Positions 1 through 7,885 of a DNA stretch of 64,000 bases are shown in pieces. The notes beneath the pieces are model-generated. The model ran no database searches. It was not told the origin of the DNA and worked only from the letters and a program-made list of their open reading frames with translations. Each line of letters opens with the position of its first letter. Position 1 is the stretch's first letter. The DNA comes from Catellatospora bangladeshensis (GTDB taxonomy: Bacteria > Actinomycetota > Actinomycetes > Mycobacteriales > Micromonosporaceae): NCBI RefSeq assembly GCF_016862575.1, contig NZ_BONF01000010.1, positions 1 through 64,000 of the forward strand, written 5' to 3'. Both the position numbers and the translations under genes were made by a program.

Positions 1-4
1 CTTA

Positions 5-782
5 GAGCGACCGGCATTAGGTGCGGACCTGGACAGGTAGCCGGTCGCGGGTAGCAAACAGGCACGGGACTTATCGATCATTGGAGTTCTCTACGCTTCA
101 ATGACAGGAGTCCCGTGCCTGCGCTGCCATCTGCTGACCCCGATCTGGGTCCAGTTCGCCGCACTGCTGCCCGGGCTGGCCCGAATACGACCCCGCACAC
201 CCGCTGGGCTGCCACCGCCGCCGCATCCCCGACCAGGTCGTCTTCGAACACGTCATCCACGCCCTGGTCCACGGCTCGGGCTACGAACGCATCGCCGGCC
301 CCGGCTGCTCCGACCGCACCATCCGACGCCGCCTGGCCGACTGGGCCAGCGCAGGCATCGCCCAGCAACTGCACGCCCTGATCCTGGCCGCCTACGACGA
401 CATGATCGGCCTACAGCTGCACGACATCGCCGTCGACGGCGCGCTCACCAAAGCACCCTGCGGCGGAGACTGCGCCGGACGCTCCCCGGTCGACCGCGGC
501 AAAGGCGGCCTCAAACGCTCCACCAGATCGCCCGCAAAGGCATCCCCGCCCCCATCCAGGTCGGCAAACGCTGGGTGGTGGAACGCACCCACTCATGGAT
601 GAACGGCTACGGCAAGATCCGCCGCTGCACCGAACGCAACGCGCAGGTCGTGGACTTCTACCTCTACCTGGCAGCAGCCCTGATCACCACACGCCAACTC
701 ATCCGACAAGCCCGGCCCCGCTACCGCTGGGACGGCCGTCCCACCACCCGACGCCTCAAACGACACCTATTGCCGGTCGCTC
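5..782. mobile_element. IS5-family insertion sequence, non-autonomous (internally deleted)
   Basis: The ends are matching inverted repeats: GAGCGACCGGCA at 5-16 and TGCCGGTCGCTC at 771-782. They are flanked by a direct repeat TTA at 2-4 and 783-785, read here as the target duplication. Inside, 61-119 holds a hairpin whose outer arms (61-71 and 109-119) read GGCACGGGACT/AGTCCCGTGCC, just before the transposase reading frame. The transposase itself is broken (see next entry), so the copy cannot move unaided. Family assignment is from the transposase motifs. The insertion point lies within the spacer of the intergenic hairpin repeat described at 783. Confidence 0.8.
101..770 (+). pseudogene. Broken IS5-family DDE transposase
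   Basis: Three pieces of a transposase lie in changing frames. The first, around 131-172, reads LLTPIWVQFAALLP, the usual N-terminus. A frameshift leads to a second piece, 183 to about 520, reading HPLGCHRRRIPDQVVFEHV and then DGALTKAPCGGDCAGRSPVDRGKGGLKRS, which carries the first catalytic Asp region. The text then jumps, with another frame change, to IARKGIPAPIQVGKRWVVERTHSW and the C-terminal segment ending near 765. The stretch that normally lies between LKRS and IARKG, with the second catalytic Asp, is missing, so this is an internal deletion plus at least two frame changes. No functional enzyme can be made. Confidence 0.8.
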
Positions 783-814
783 TTATCGTTCTACGTAGAA
801 GAAGGTGCCCTTCC
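783..814. repeat. Right half of an intergenic hairpin repeat split by the IS
   Basis: After the IS target duplication the sequence reads TTATCGTTCTACGTAG and then AGAAGGTGCCCTTCCT, the right arm of the hairpin family found intact at 3451, 34329, 57989 and 61687. The left arm is absent here; the four bases before the IS (CTTA) fit the end of a left arm lying upstream of the window. Confidence 0.65.
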
Positions 815-924
815 TCTCGCCCGCTGCAGTGTGGTTCCCTCCAACAGCAGCGTGGTGACCGGGACGGGTGTTCGCAGACCGGTCGTGTGTATGTCAGGTC
901 GGGCCGTCGCCGGAGGGATCGCCG

Positions 925-1851
925 ATGCCTGGGGAACAGGTGGTGCTGCCGCACCCGCGGGCGTCGGAGCTGACCACGTTCCGCGCGCCGGACGGCGGCG
1001 TCCGGCTGGTGTCGTCCGGTTCGGACGCGCTCTACGCGTGGGACCCCGCCACAGGCGAGCAGACCGCCATGTTCGAGGGCGAGTGGGGTGTGTTCGCCAC
1101 CGAGATATGCCACCCCGACGGCCGCGGTCCCGTGCTCGCTCTGGCCACCGAGTACGGCGTGGAGTGGTTCGACGCCGCCACCGGCGCGCGCTGCCACGGC
1201 GAGTCGGCCTTCTGCGACACGGTTTGGGACCTGGCCGTGGCCCGCACGCCCGATGGAGCGGAGACGCTGTTCGGCGCCGGATACTGCGGTCCGCACCCGA
1301 TCTACCGGTGGGATGCGGCAACCGGTGCGCTGTTGCCCGACCTGGGCGAGCACGACAACCACATCGTGGCGGTCGCGGTGGTGACGCTGCCCGGCGGCAA
1401 GCTGATGGTCTCCGCGACCGGCTGGTCGCGCACGATCCACCGCTGGGATCCGGCCACCGGCGCCGAACTGGGCCCGCCTCTTGCGGGGCACACCGCCATC
1501 GTCAACGCGATGAGTTCGGCCGCCTTACCCGACGGGCGGGTCCTGCTCGTCTCCGGCGACTCAGCCGGTGTCGTGCGCCGCTGGGACGCGGTCACCGGAG
1601 AAGAGGTCGGAAAGCCGATCAAGGCTCATCCCGCGTCGGCCACCGTGCTCACGACTCTCGTCGCGGGTCACCCGCAACTGCTGACGTCGGGTGACGACCA
1701 GGTGATCCGGCGCTGGGACGCAGTCACGGGCGAGCTGCTCGACGAGCCCGCGGCCGGATGCAGCCCCGTGCTCCTGACCGTCGGCGGCGTCTCCTCCATC
1801 GCCACCTGCTGCCCGGTAGGCGTCACCGTCAGACCGTTCCAGCTGTCCTGA
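925..1851 (+). CDS. WD40-type beta-propeller repeat protein
   Basis: A 308-residue protein made almost wholly of WD-like blades. At least five copies of the blade ending W-D-x-x-T-G are visible (YAWDPATGEQ, VEWFDAATGA, IYRWDAATGA, IHRWDPATGAELG, VRRWDAVTGEEVG, IRRWDAVTGELLD), with the spacing of about 45-50 residues expected for WD40 repeats. No signal peptide or membrane segment is seen, so it is probably a cytoplasmic scaffold or binding protein; no enzymatic motif is present. The ATG at 925 is chosen because GGAGGGAT lies seven bases upstream; an in-frame upstream GTG at 868 would add 19 residues without a ribosome site. It stands alone on the plus strand just after the IS. The partner or ligand cannot be told from sequence. 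Confidence 0.8.
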   Translation: MPGEQVVLPHPRASELTTFRAPDGGVRLVSSGSDALYAWDPATGEQTAMFEGEWGVFATEICHPDGRGPVLALATEYGVEWFDAATGARCHGESAFCDTVWDLAVARTPDGAETLFGAGYCGPHPIYRWDAATGALLPDLGEHDNHIVAVAVVTLPGGKLMVSATGWSRTIHRWDPATGAELGPPLAGHTAIVNAMSSAALPDGRVLLVSGDSAGVVRRWDAVTGEEVGKPIKAHPASATVLTTLVAGHPQLLTSGDDQVIRRWDAVTGELLDEPAAGCSPVLLTVGGVSSIATCCPVGVTVRPFQLS

Positions 1852-1926
1852 CCGGCCACAAGCACAGCCGCCATACGCACGCGACCGTGCCATCTGGTCT
1901 GCGTTCTACACGTCGCGCCGAGGCAT

Positions 1927-2157
1927 TCAGTACGCCCGGGCCCGCTCACGCGGTATGCGGGACCAACGCGCGCTGAGCTGCTGGGACTCGAAACGGGAGG
2001 TCCACCGCCGTCGGTCGGCGCCGTCGGCGAACTCGGTCGCCGCGTCGAACCTGCGATCGAGCGCCGCCAGCAGCGAGCCCGACTCGCCCGTCGCCGGCTC
2101 CGGATGCGAGCCGATGAGCGCGCCGCGGGAGTCGCGGCCGGCAAGATCATTGAAGGG
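1927..2157 (-). pseudogene. Possible 3' fragment of a lost gene
   Basis: Between the WD40 gene and the HEAT gene lie 350 bases without a full gene. On the minus strand one frame stays open from a TAA at 2158-2160 to a TGA at 1927-1929, about 76 codons, with coding-like composition: it reads DLAGRDSRGALIGSHPE and later RWTSRFESQQLSARW before stopping. There is no ATG, GTG or TTG near its upstream end and no ribosome site, so it looks like the tail of a gene whose front was lost, fitting the IS remnant nearby. I do not recognise the family. It could also be a chance open frame in GC-rich DNA. Confidence 0.3.
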
Positions 2158-2201
2158 TTATACCTGTAGACCGAGGTCGGCGGGTGTCAGGCGGATCATG
2201 C

Positions 2202-3416
2202 ATGATGCCGCTCATGTTGGAGACCTTGGACGACGTGGCCTGGGACAGGCTGTCGCACGCCTACGGGCCCGCCGGCGACGTGCCGGCGCTGATCAAGCTG
2301 CTGACTTCGGCAGACGCCGAAACGCGAGATCAGGCCCGATACGGGCTCTACGGCAACATCTTCCACCAGGGCACCCGCTACGAGGCCAGTGCTCACGCGG
2401 TGCCGTTCTTGGTAGAACTGACACTGGAGCCGTCCATACCCGATCGAGCCGAGATCGTCTTGCTGCTGACCGGTCTCGCGATCGGCTACCCGCACGACTA
2501 CATGGTGAGCCCGTTCCCGGTGGCGGAGCTGCGCTCGGCTGTGGGCGGCTTCGGCGCCACGTGGCGGGCCGATGCGAGCGCTCGTTACCTGTGGTGGGTG
2601 AAGGACATCGAGAATCGGCAGCCGCCGAACGAGGTCGAGCGACAGATCGCTAACGCCCTCGACGAGTTGCGGGTATACGAGGCGGTGCGGGATGCCGTGC
2701 CCCAGCCGCTCACGCTACTCACCGACACCGACGAAGAGCTGGCGGGCGCGGTGACCCGCGCGCTGGCCTGGTTTCCCGAGCAGGCGTCGCAGACGGTGCC
2801 CGCGCTGACCGCAGTCGCGGCCGACGAGGCCCAGGGATCGGGTATGCGGGCGACGGCGCTGCTCGCGGCTGGCATGGCGGGGCGCGACGCATGCCCGCTG
2901 TCGAACCTGCTGGCACGGTTGATCCACGACTACGACGAGAACCTGCGCTGGGCCGCTGCGGGGACGTGGGCGTTGACCGCCGGACCCGATGCTCCGGACA
3001 CCGCGAAGTCCGTGCTGCGGCTATTCGGCGAGCCCGCCGAGGATGACGAGCCTCACTGGCTGCGATGGGCGTGGAGCCGCGCGGACTGGTCGCTGGCGTT
3101 GCTTGAGGTCGTGGATGAGGTGACGGCAGCACAGGTGCGGCGGCAACGGGTCGCTGTGGCGCTCGAGGAGCGGTGGGACGAGGGTTCCCTGTGGCACAAC
3201 CGGCTGGTGACCCCCTTCCAGCTCGCCTATCCGGACGGCGAGCCGGACGAGCCGGTGCCGTTCGCGAAGCTGACCCCCGCGCAGCGGTGCCTGGTGGAGT
3301 TCCTTCTGTCCCACCCGGAGGCGCTTGAGGGCGATCCGGAGGGCGGGGGCTACCTGTTGCGCGAGCACTGCCTGCCCGACGAGCATCCAGCGCTCGCGGC
3401 GTACGCCGCCTCCTGA
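2202..3416 (+). CDS. HEAT-repeat protein, paralog of the gene at 32513
   Basis: A 404-residue soluble protein with alpha-helical repeats of HEAT type (for example AVTRALAWFPEQASQTVPAL and MRATALLAAGMAGRDA). It starts MMPLMLETLDDVAWDRLSHAYG and ends in a conserved module PVPFAKLTPAQRCLVEFLLSHPE. The gene at 32513-33679 shares both ends and the order of repeats (MLEKLDSVGWSGLTHAYG, VPFERLTPAQSWLVEHL), so the two are clear paralogs. The start is uncertain: ATG at 2202 has GGCGGA six bases upstream, whereas ATG at 2214 would match the paralog's N-terminus best. No catalytic motif is seen; a protein-binding role is the family expectation. Its end faces the minus-strand permease gene across a hairpin. 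Confidence 0.8.
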   Translation: MMPLMLETLDDVAWDRLSHAYGPAGDVPALIKLLTSADAETRDQARYGLYGNIFHQGTRYEASAHAVPFLVELTLEPSIPDRAEIVLLLTGLAIGYPHDYMVSPFPVAELRSAVGGFGATWRADASARYLWWVKDIENRQPPNEVERQIANALDELRVYEAVRDAVPQPLTLLTDTDEELAGAVTRALAWFPEQASQTVPALTAVAADEAQGSGMRATALLAAGMAGRDACPLSNLLARLIHDYDENLRWAAAGTWALTAGPDAPDTAKSVLRLFGEPAEDDEPHWLRWAWSRADWSLALLEVVDEVTAAQVRRQRVAVALEERWDEGSLWHNRLVTPFQLAYPDGEPDEPVPFAKLTPAQRCLVEFLLSHPEALEGDPEGGGYLLREHCLPDEHPALAAYAAS

Positions 3417-3450
3417 TCGAGCAACTCGGGGACGGGCAAGCAGCGACGTG

Positions 3451-3501
3451 TTAAGAAGGGCACCTTCTTATACGCGAAGCGTTAAGAAGGTGCCCTTCCT
3501 T
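3451..3501. terminator. Intergenic hairpin repeat, likely two-way terminator
   Basis: Arms GAAGGGCACCTTCTTA (3455-3470) and TAAGAAGGTGCCCTTC (3483-3498) pair perfectly, and the loop adds ACGC/GCGT around GAA. It fills the gap between the convergent genes ending at 3416 (+) and 3502 (-). Same family as 34329, 57989 and 61687. Confidence 0.75.
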
Positions 3502-4257
3502 TCAGCGGCTGAGGTGGCGGTAGCGGCGGACGGAGAGGGGCAGGAAGATCGCGGTCAGGACCAGGGGCCAGGCGATCGCGAGCAGGATGGCGTGGTCGGG
3601 GACCAGGCCGGGGTTGCCGAACAGCTCACGGGACGCGGCGGCGGTGGCCGACAGCGGGTTCCACTGGGCGATGGTGCCGAGCCAGGCGGGCATGGTCTCG
3701 GGATCGACGAAGACGCCGGAGAGGAAGCCGACCGGCCAGACCAGGATCTGCACCATGGTCACCGACTCCGGCCCCTTGACCACCAGGCCGAGGAAGATGC
3801 CGACCCACAGCAGCGCGAAGCGCAGGAGCAGCAGCAGCCCGAACGCCGCCATCGCCGACGCCAGGCCCTCGTGCCAGCGCCAGCCGAGCGCGGCGGCCGC
3901 CCCGACCAGCACCGCCAGGCCGACGGCCGAGTTCATCAGGTCGGCCAGGCAGCGGCCGAGCACCACCGAGGCCGAGTTGATCGGCAGTGACCGGAACCGG
4001 TCGGTGACACCCTTGGCCGCATCGGTGGAGATCGCCGTCATGGTGGCTTCCACGCCGAAGAACATGGACAGCGCGAACATGCCCGGCATCAGGTAGTCGA
4101 AGTAGTCCGGCCCGATCGCGCCGCCGAACAGCCCGCCGAACATCAGCGCGATCATGACGGTGAACAGCCAGTTCACGATGACGCCGAACGGCTGCTGCCG
4201 CCAGTGGGTCAGCTCCCGCCGCGCGAGCACCCACGTCTCCCCCAGTACGGCCGTCAC
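3502..4257 (-). CDS. ABC-2 type permease, DrrB-like
   Basis: A 251-residue inner-membrane protein with about six hydrophobic segments, the length and layout of DrrB-type exporters (NWLFTVMIALMFGGLFGGA near the N-terminus, LLLLLRFALLWVGIFLGLVV in the middle, AILLAIAWPLVLTAIFLPL near the C-terminus). DrrB proteins pair with a DrrA ATPase to export drugs or lipids. Its ATG overlaps the stop codon of the upstream ATPase gene by four bases (ATGA), showing translational coupling. The substrate is not visible in the sequence; antibiotic or toxin efflux is a family-based guess. Confidence 0.88.
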   Translation of the reverse strand: MTAVLGETWVLARRELTHWRQQPFGVIVNWLFTVMIALMFGGLFGGAIGPDYFDYLMPGMFALSMFFGVEATMTAISTDAAKGVTDRFRSLPINSASVVLGRCLADLMNSAVGLAVLVGAAAALGWRWHEGLASAMAAFGLLLLLRFALLWVGIFLGLVVKGPESVTMVQILVWPVGFLSGVFVDPETMPAWLGTIAQWNPLSATAAASRELFGNPGLVPDHAILLAIAWPLVLTAIFLPLSVRRYRHLSR

Positions 4258-5216
4258 GCCGCCACCTCCTGCCTGCTGCCCTGCTGCCGGTCGAGTTCGA
4301 GGAACACCTCGTCGAGGGTGGGCCGGCGCAGGTTGACCTCGGCCGGCTCGACGCCCTCGGCGGCCAGCGCCGCGCTGACCGCGACCAGGGCCTTCGTACG
4401 CTGCTTCACCGGCACGCTGATGCGCCGCTCGTCGGTGCGGGGCTCACCGTCGGCGTGCCGCCGCACCACCGGCAGCGCCGCCCGCGCCTGCGCCGGATCG
4501 TCGAAGACGAGGTCGATCCAGTCGTCGCCGACCGCCGCCTTCAGCTCGTCCGGCGTGCCCTCGCGGACCACCCGGCCGTGCCACAGCATGGCGATCCGGG
4601 TCGCGAGCCGGTCGGCCTCCTCCAGGTACTGCGTGGTGAGCAGGACGGTGGTGCCGCCCGCGACGAGTTCGCGTACGGCGGCCCACACCTCCTGCCGGGC
4701 CTGCGGGTCCAGGCCGGTGGTCGGCTCGTCGACGAACAGCACCTCCGGCGACACGATGAGGCTGGCGGCCAGGTCGAGCCGCCGCCGCATACCGCCGGAG
4801 TACTTGGCCACCGGCCGGTTTCCGGCCTCGACCAGGCCGAACCGCTCCAGCAGCTCGTCGGCGCGGGCCGCCGCGCGGGCCCGGCCGAGGTGGTTGAGCC
4901 GCCCGAACAGCACCAGGTTCTGCCGCCCGCTGAGGATCTCGTCGACGGCGGCGTACTGCCCGACGAGGCCGATCCGGCGGCGCACCTGCGCGCCGTCCGT
5001 GCTCACGTCGTGCCCGGCCACCACCGCCCGCCCGGCGTCCAGTCGCATCAGGGTGGACAGGATGCGGATGGCCGTGGTCTTGCCCGCCCCGTTCGGGCCC
5101 AGCAACCCCTGGATCGTCCCCCTGGGCACCTCCAGGTCGAATCCGCCGAGAGCCGGTTCTTGCGCTCCCGCGTAGGTCTTGCGTACTCCGGACGCCGCTA
5201 TTGCCAGTTCAGACAC
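4254..5216 (-). CDS. ABC transporter ATPase, DrrA-like
   Basis: A 320-residue ATPase with Walker A GPNGAGKTT, signature YSGGMRRRL and Walker B VLFVDEPTTGLD. The extra C-terminal domain of about 80 residues after the nucleotide-binding domain, ending with RRPTLDEVFLELD, is the mark of the daunorubicin-resistance DrrA subfamily. It is the first gene of a two-gene operon with the permease that follows by a four-base overlap. A palindrome-rich stretch at 5241-5266, 25-50 bases before the start, probably holds its operator. No regulator gene is adjacent. Confidence 0.92.
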   Translation of the reverse strand: MSELAIAASGVRKTYAGAQEPALGGFDLEVPRGTIQGLLGPNGAGKTTAIRILSTLMRLDAGRAVVAGHDVSTDGAQVRRRIGLVGQYAAVDEILSGRQNLVLFGRLNHLGRARAAARADELLERFGLVEAGNRPVAKYSGGMRRRLDLAASLIVSPEVLFVDEPTTGLDPQARQEVWAAVRELVAGGTTVLLTTQYLEEADRLATRIAMLWHGRVVREGTPDELKAAVGDDWIDLVFDDPAQARAALPVVRRHADGEPRTDERRISVPVKQRTKALVAVSAALAAEGVEPAEVNLRRPTLDEVFLELDRQQGSRQEVAA

Positions 5217-5240
5217 GTGCGGACGCCTCCCTTCGCTCGG

Positions 5241-5266
5241 CGTACACCGTACCGTACGTCGTACGC
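5241..5266 (-). promoter_or_regulatory. Operator-like palindrome upstream of the DrrAB-like operon
   Basis: CGTACGTCGTACG at 5253-5265 is a perfect odd palindrome, preceded by the related half-sites CGTAC and CCGTACCG. GTAC-rich inverted repeats at this distance from an efflux operon are typical of TetR-family sites; the regulator itself is not in the window. Confidence 0.45.
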
Positions 5267-5336
5267 CTGCGTCCAGCGAAGTTTCTCAGGGTCTGCTGGG
5301 CGAGCGGAATTCGCGCGGCGGGCGCAAGCTGAGCGC

Positions 5337-5882
5337 ATGGACATCGACGCCATGACGGCGCTCCTCCCCCTCGCCCCGCTCGCGGTGCACATGGTGCTGC
5401 GGCGGGTGCCCGAGGGCGAGGTGTGGATCCTCGAAAGGCGCGGCCGGTATCGCCGGTCGCTCGCGGCGGGCTGGCACCTGGTGGTGCCGCTGGTGGACCG
5501 GGTCAAGGCCGTGGTCGACCTCGCCGGGCAGATGCTGCTGTGGCCGCCGGTCGCGGCCTACGACACCCCGACCCCCACCGGAGACCTCTTCCCCGCCGGC
5601 GACGGCCGCACCGTCGAGGTGCGGCTGCGCGTCCTGTGGCGCGTGACCGACCCGGTCGTCGCCGCGTACCAACCCGACGGGCCCGCCAAGGCCATCGACG
5701 CCCTGGCCGAGGCGACACTGCGCCGCCTCATCGCCGACCTGCCCACCGAGACCGCCCTGTCCAGCCGCGGCGATCTCGACCGCGCGCTGTCCACCGCGCT
5801 GACCGACGGCGCCCACTGGGCCGAGGTCAGCAACGTACGCATCAGCGAGGTGCTGCCGCACCCGCAGCCGGTGCGCTCCTGA
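5337..5882 (+). CDS. SPFH (band 7)-domain protein
   Basis: A 181-residue protein with the opening of a band-7 domain: EGEVWILERRGRYRRSLAAGWHLVVPLVDRV resembles the stomatin signature in which the protein passes through a lipid-facing segment, followed by VEVRLRVLWRVTDPVVAAY and a region of alternating acidic and basic residues with VRISEVLPHP near the end. Stomatin-like proteins normally have a longer N-terminal membrane anchor and a coiled-coil tail; this one is short, with only a weak hydrophobic start (MTALLPLAPLAVHMVL). The ATG at 5337 is the first in frame; a second at 5352 is possible. Its last 41 bases overlap the end of the convergent membrane-protein gene. Confidence 0.7.
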   Translation: MDIDAMTALLPLAPLAVHMVLRRVPEGEVWILERRGRYRRSLAAGWHLVVPLVDRVKAVVDLAGQMLLWPPVAAYDTPTPTGDLFPAGDGRTVEVRLRVLWRVTDPVVAAYQPDGPAKAIDALAEATLRRLIADLPTETALSSRGDLDRALSTALTDGAHWAEVSNVRISEVLPHPQPVRS

Positions 5883-6735
5883 CCACACCGTCCCCGGGCG
5901 TCACCAGGTCGCGGCACAGCGGCACGTCCGACGTGGTGATGCCCGGCTTCACCAGCAGCGACAGCAACGGCCGGCTCCATACGCCGGTCTCGCGCTCGCT
6001 GCAGATGCGGCGCTGCGTGATCTGATCCGAGGTCAGCTGCCGCGGCCCGCCGCCGTCCCGGAACAGCACCGTCTCCAGGTCGTCCTCCTTGCCGAGCAGG
6101 TAGGCGACCCGGGTCCGGCCCTCGACGGTCACCGCGCTGGCGGGCAGCCACATGCCCTGCAGCAGGACGACGGCGGCGAGGGTGAGCCCGATCAGGGCGG
6201 TCAGCCCGTCGACCCACACCGTCGGCACGCGTCCGCCGAGCAGCGGGCTGGGCGGCCGGTTCGCCGCCCAGGCGGGCTGCGGCCACCGGCGGCCCACCGT
6301 CATCGCGGCCACCAGCAGCAGCACCACCACGACGAGCAGGACCACCAGGTAGAGCGGTGCGGTGACCACCCCGACCGCCGCGATCATGAGTGCCGCGGGC
6401 GGCGGCACGGACGACAGCGCGGTGGTCTGGGCGACGGCGCCCCGCATCGCGGCTCGCCGTTCGGTCAGAGCCAGGGCCGCCGCGAGGATGAGGATCAGCG
6501 GCAGGAAGGTGAGGTAGCTGCCGATGAGCAGCGCCTGCATGCTGGTGTGCTGCGCGAGCGCCTTCATCGTGGCGTCGTCGCCGTCGGCCAGCACGAACAG
6601 CCGTACCCCCGCGAGGATCGCCGGGAAGGCCGCCGACACCAGGCCCAGGTAGAGACCGGTCCGCTCCCCCACCGCGGCGGCCACCCCGGCCGCGGGACGA
6701 TCAGGCTCGAGCATCTGCTCCGTCACGCCCCACAT
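5842..6735 (-). CDS. Multi-pass membrane protein of unknown function
   Basis: A 297-residue protein with about six strongly hydrophobic stretches (for example LLIGSYLTFLPLILILAAALAL, LYLVVLLVVVVLLLVAAM and ALIGLTLAAVVLLQGMWL). After the last comes a C-terminal hydrophilic domain of about 90 residues containing VAYLLGKEDDLETVLFRDG and TQRRICSE, which may lie outside the membrane. I do not recognise the family. GTG at 6726 or ATG at 6711 are alternative starts. The tail overlaps the convergent SPFH gene. Confidence 0.7.
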   Translation of the reverse strand: MWGVTEQMLEPDRPAAGVAAAVGERTGLYLGLVSAAFPAILAGVRLFVLADGDDATMKALAQHTSMQALLIGSYLTFLPLILILAAALALTERRAAMRGAVAQTTALSSVPPPAALMIAAVGVVTAPLYLVVLLVVVVLLLVAAMTVGRRWPQPAWAANRPPSPLLGGRVPTVWVDGLTALIGLTLAAVVLLQGMWLPASAVTVEGRTRVAYLLGKEDDLETVLFRDGGGPRQLTSDQITQRRICSERETGVWSRPLLSLLVKPGITTSDVPLCRDLVTPGDGVVRSAPAAGAAAPR

Positions 6736-6791
6736 CCTCGCACCCCACCCCCACCCGCCCGCGCGATGTCCTCATCGGACCACGCCCTCGT

Positions 6792-6860
6792 CGATCTTGC
6801 GCGAAGTGTTGCCCATTTGCCCGAAACACCCGTGTCGCACCCACAGTTCACGCAAGATCG
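6792..6860. repeat. Gapped inverted repeat in a divergent promoter region
   Basis: CGATCTTGCGCGAA (6792-6805) and TTCACGCAAGATCG (6847-6860) match at 13 of 14 positions around a 41-base spacer that itself contains GTGTT and AACAC. It lies between the divergent genes starting at 6735 (-) and 6956 (+). It may be an operator pair or a mobile palindrome. Confidence 0.5.
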
Positions 6861-6955
6861 GCGCGGTAGAGGGGGCGGGGTCGGGGGTGGGTCAGGGTGG
6901 GGATCAGGGTTGGCGCTGGATTCGGGGAGGGTGGGGTGGGGTTTAGGTTGGCGGG

Positions 6956-7885
6956 GTGTCCCTTATTGCGACGCAGTCGCTGACCAAGACGTATCCGGGC
7001 GGGGTGACGGCGCTGGCTGACCTGACGCTGTCGGTCGAGCCGGGCGTGATCGGGCTGGTCGGCGCCAACGGCGCCGGCAAGTCCACGATGATCAAAACGC
7101 TGCTGGGGCTGCTCACGCCGACCAGCGGCCAGGTGCGGGTGCTCGGGCTGGACCCGGTCACCGCTGGTGAGGAGGTGCGCTCCCGCGTCGGGTACATGCC
7201 CGAGCACGACTGCCTGCCGCCGGACATGATCGCGGCGGAGTTCGTGACGCACATGGCCCGGATGAGCGGGCTGCCGCGCACCGTCGCCCGCGAGCGCGCC
7301 TCGGAGGCGCTGCGCCACGTCGGGCTGTACGAGGAGCGCTACCGCCAGATCGGCGGCTACTCGACCGGCATGAAGCAGCGGGTCAAGCTGGCCCAGGCGC
7401 TGGTGCACGACCCGAACCTGCTGCTGCTCGACGAGCCCACCAACGGCCTCGACCCGGCGGGGCGGGACGCGATGCTGACGCTGATCCACCGGATCGGCAC
7501 CGAGTTCGGCATCTCCGTGGTGGTCTGCTCGCACCTGCTCGGCGAGATCGAGCGCATCTGCGACTCGCTCATCGCCATCGAGGGCGGGCGGCTGCTGCGC
7601 GCCGACCGGATCGAGGCGATGACCACCGGCACGGACGTGCTGGCCATCGAGGTCGCCGAGGGCACCGCCGAGCTGCTGGCGGCGCTGGCCGCGCGCGGCC
7701 TGGCGCCGCGCGAGGAGGGGCGGCTGCTGCTGGTGCCGCTGGCCGACGAGGACACGTACGACCTGATCCTGCGGACCGTCGCCGAGCTGGACCTGCCGCT
7801 GCACCGCCTCGACCAGCGCCGGCACCGGGTGGCCGAGCTGTTCGCCACCGCACCGCGACCGTCCCTGGAGGCCAGCCATGTCTGA
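6956..7885 (+). CDS. ABC transporter ATPase (first pair)
   Basis: A 309-residue nucleotide-binding protein: Walker A GANGAGKST, signature YSTGMKQRV, Walker B LLLLDEPTNGLD, and a C-terminal extension of about 90 residues as in CcmA/YhaQ-type exporters. It starts with GTG at 6956 and opens a four-gene plus-strand operon of ATPase, permease, ATPase, permease. The next gene begins inside its last codons (8-base overlap), so the two are translationally coupled. Such double modules commonly export peptides or protect the envelope; substrate not determinable. Confidence 0.9.
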   Translation: MSLIATQSLTKTYPGGVTALADLTLSVEPGVIGLVGANGAGKSTMIKTLLGLLTPTSGQVRVLGLDPVTAGEEVRSRVGYMPEHDCLPPDMIAAEFVTHMARMSGLPRTVARERASEALRHVGLYEERYRQIGGYSTGMKQRVKLAQALVHDPNLLLLDEPTNGLDPAGRDAMLTLIHRIGTEFGISVVVCSHLLGEIERICDSLIAIEGGRLLRADRIEAMTTGTDVLAIEVAEGTAELLAALAARGLAPREEGRLLLVPLADEDTYDLILRTVAELDLPLHRLDQRRHRVAELFATAPRPSLEASHV

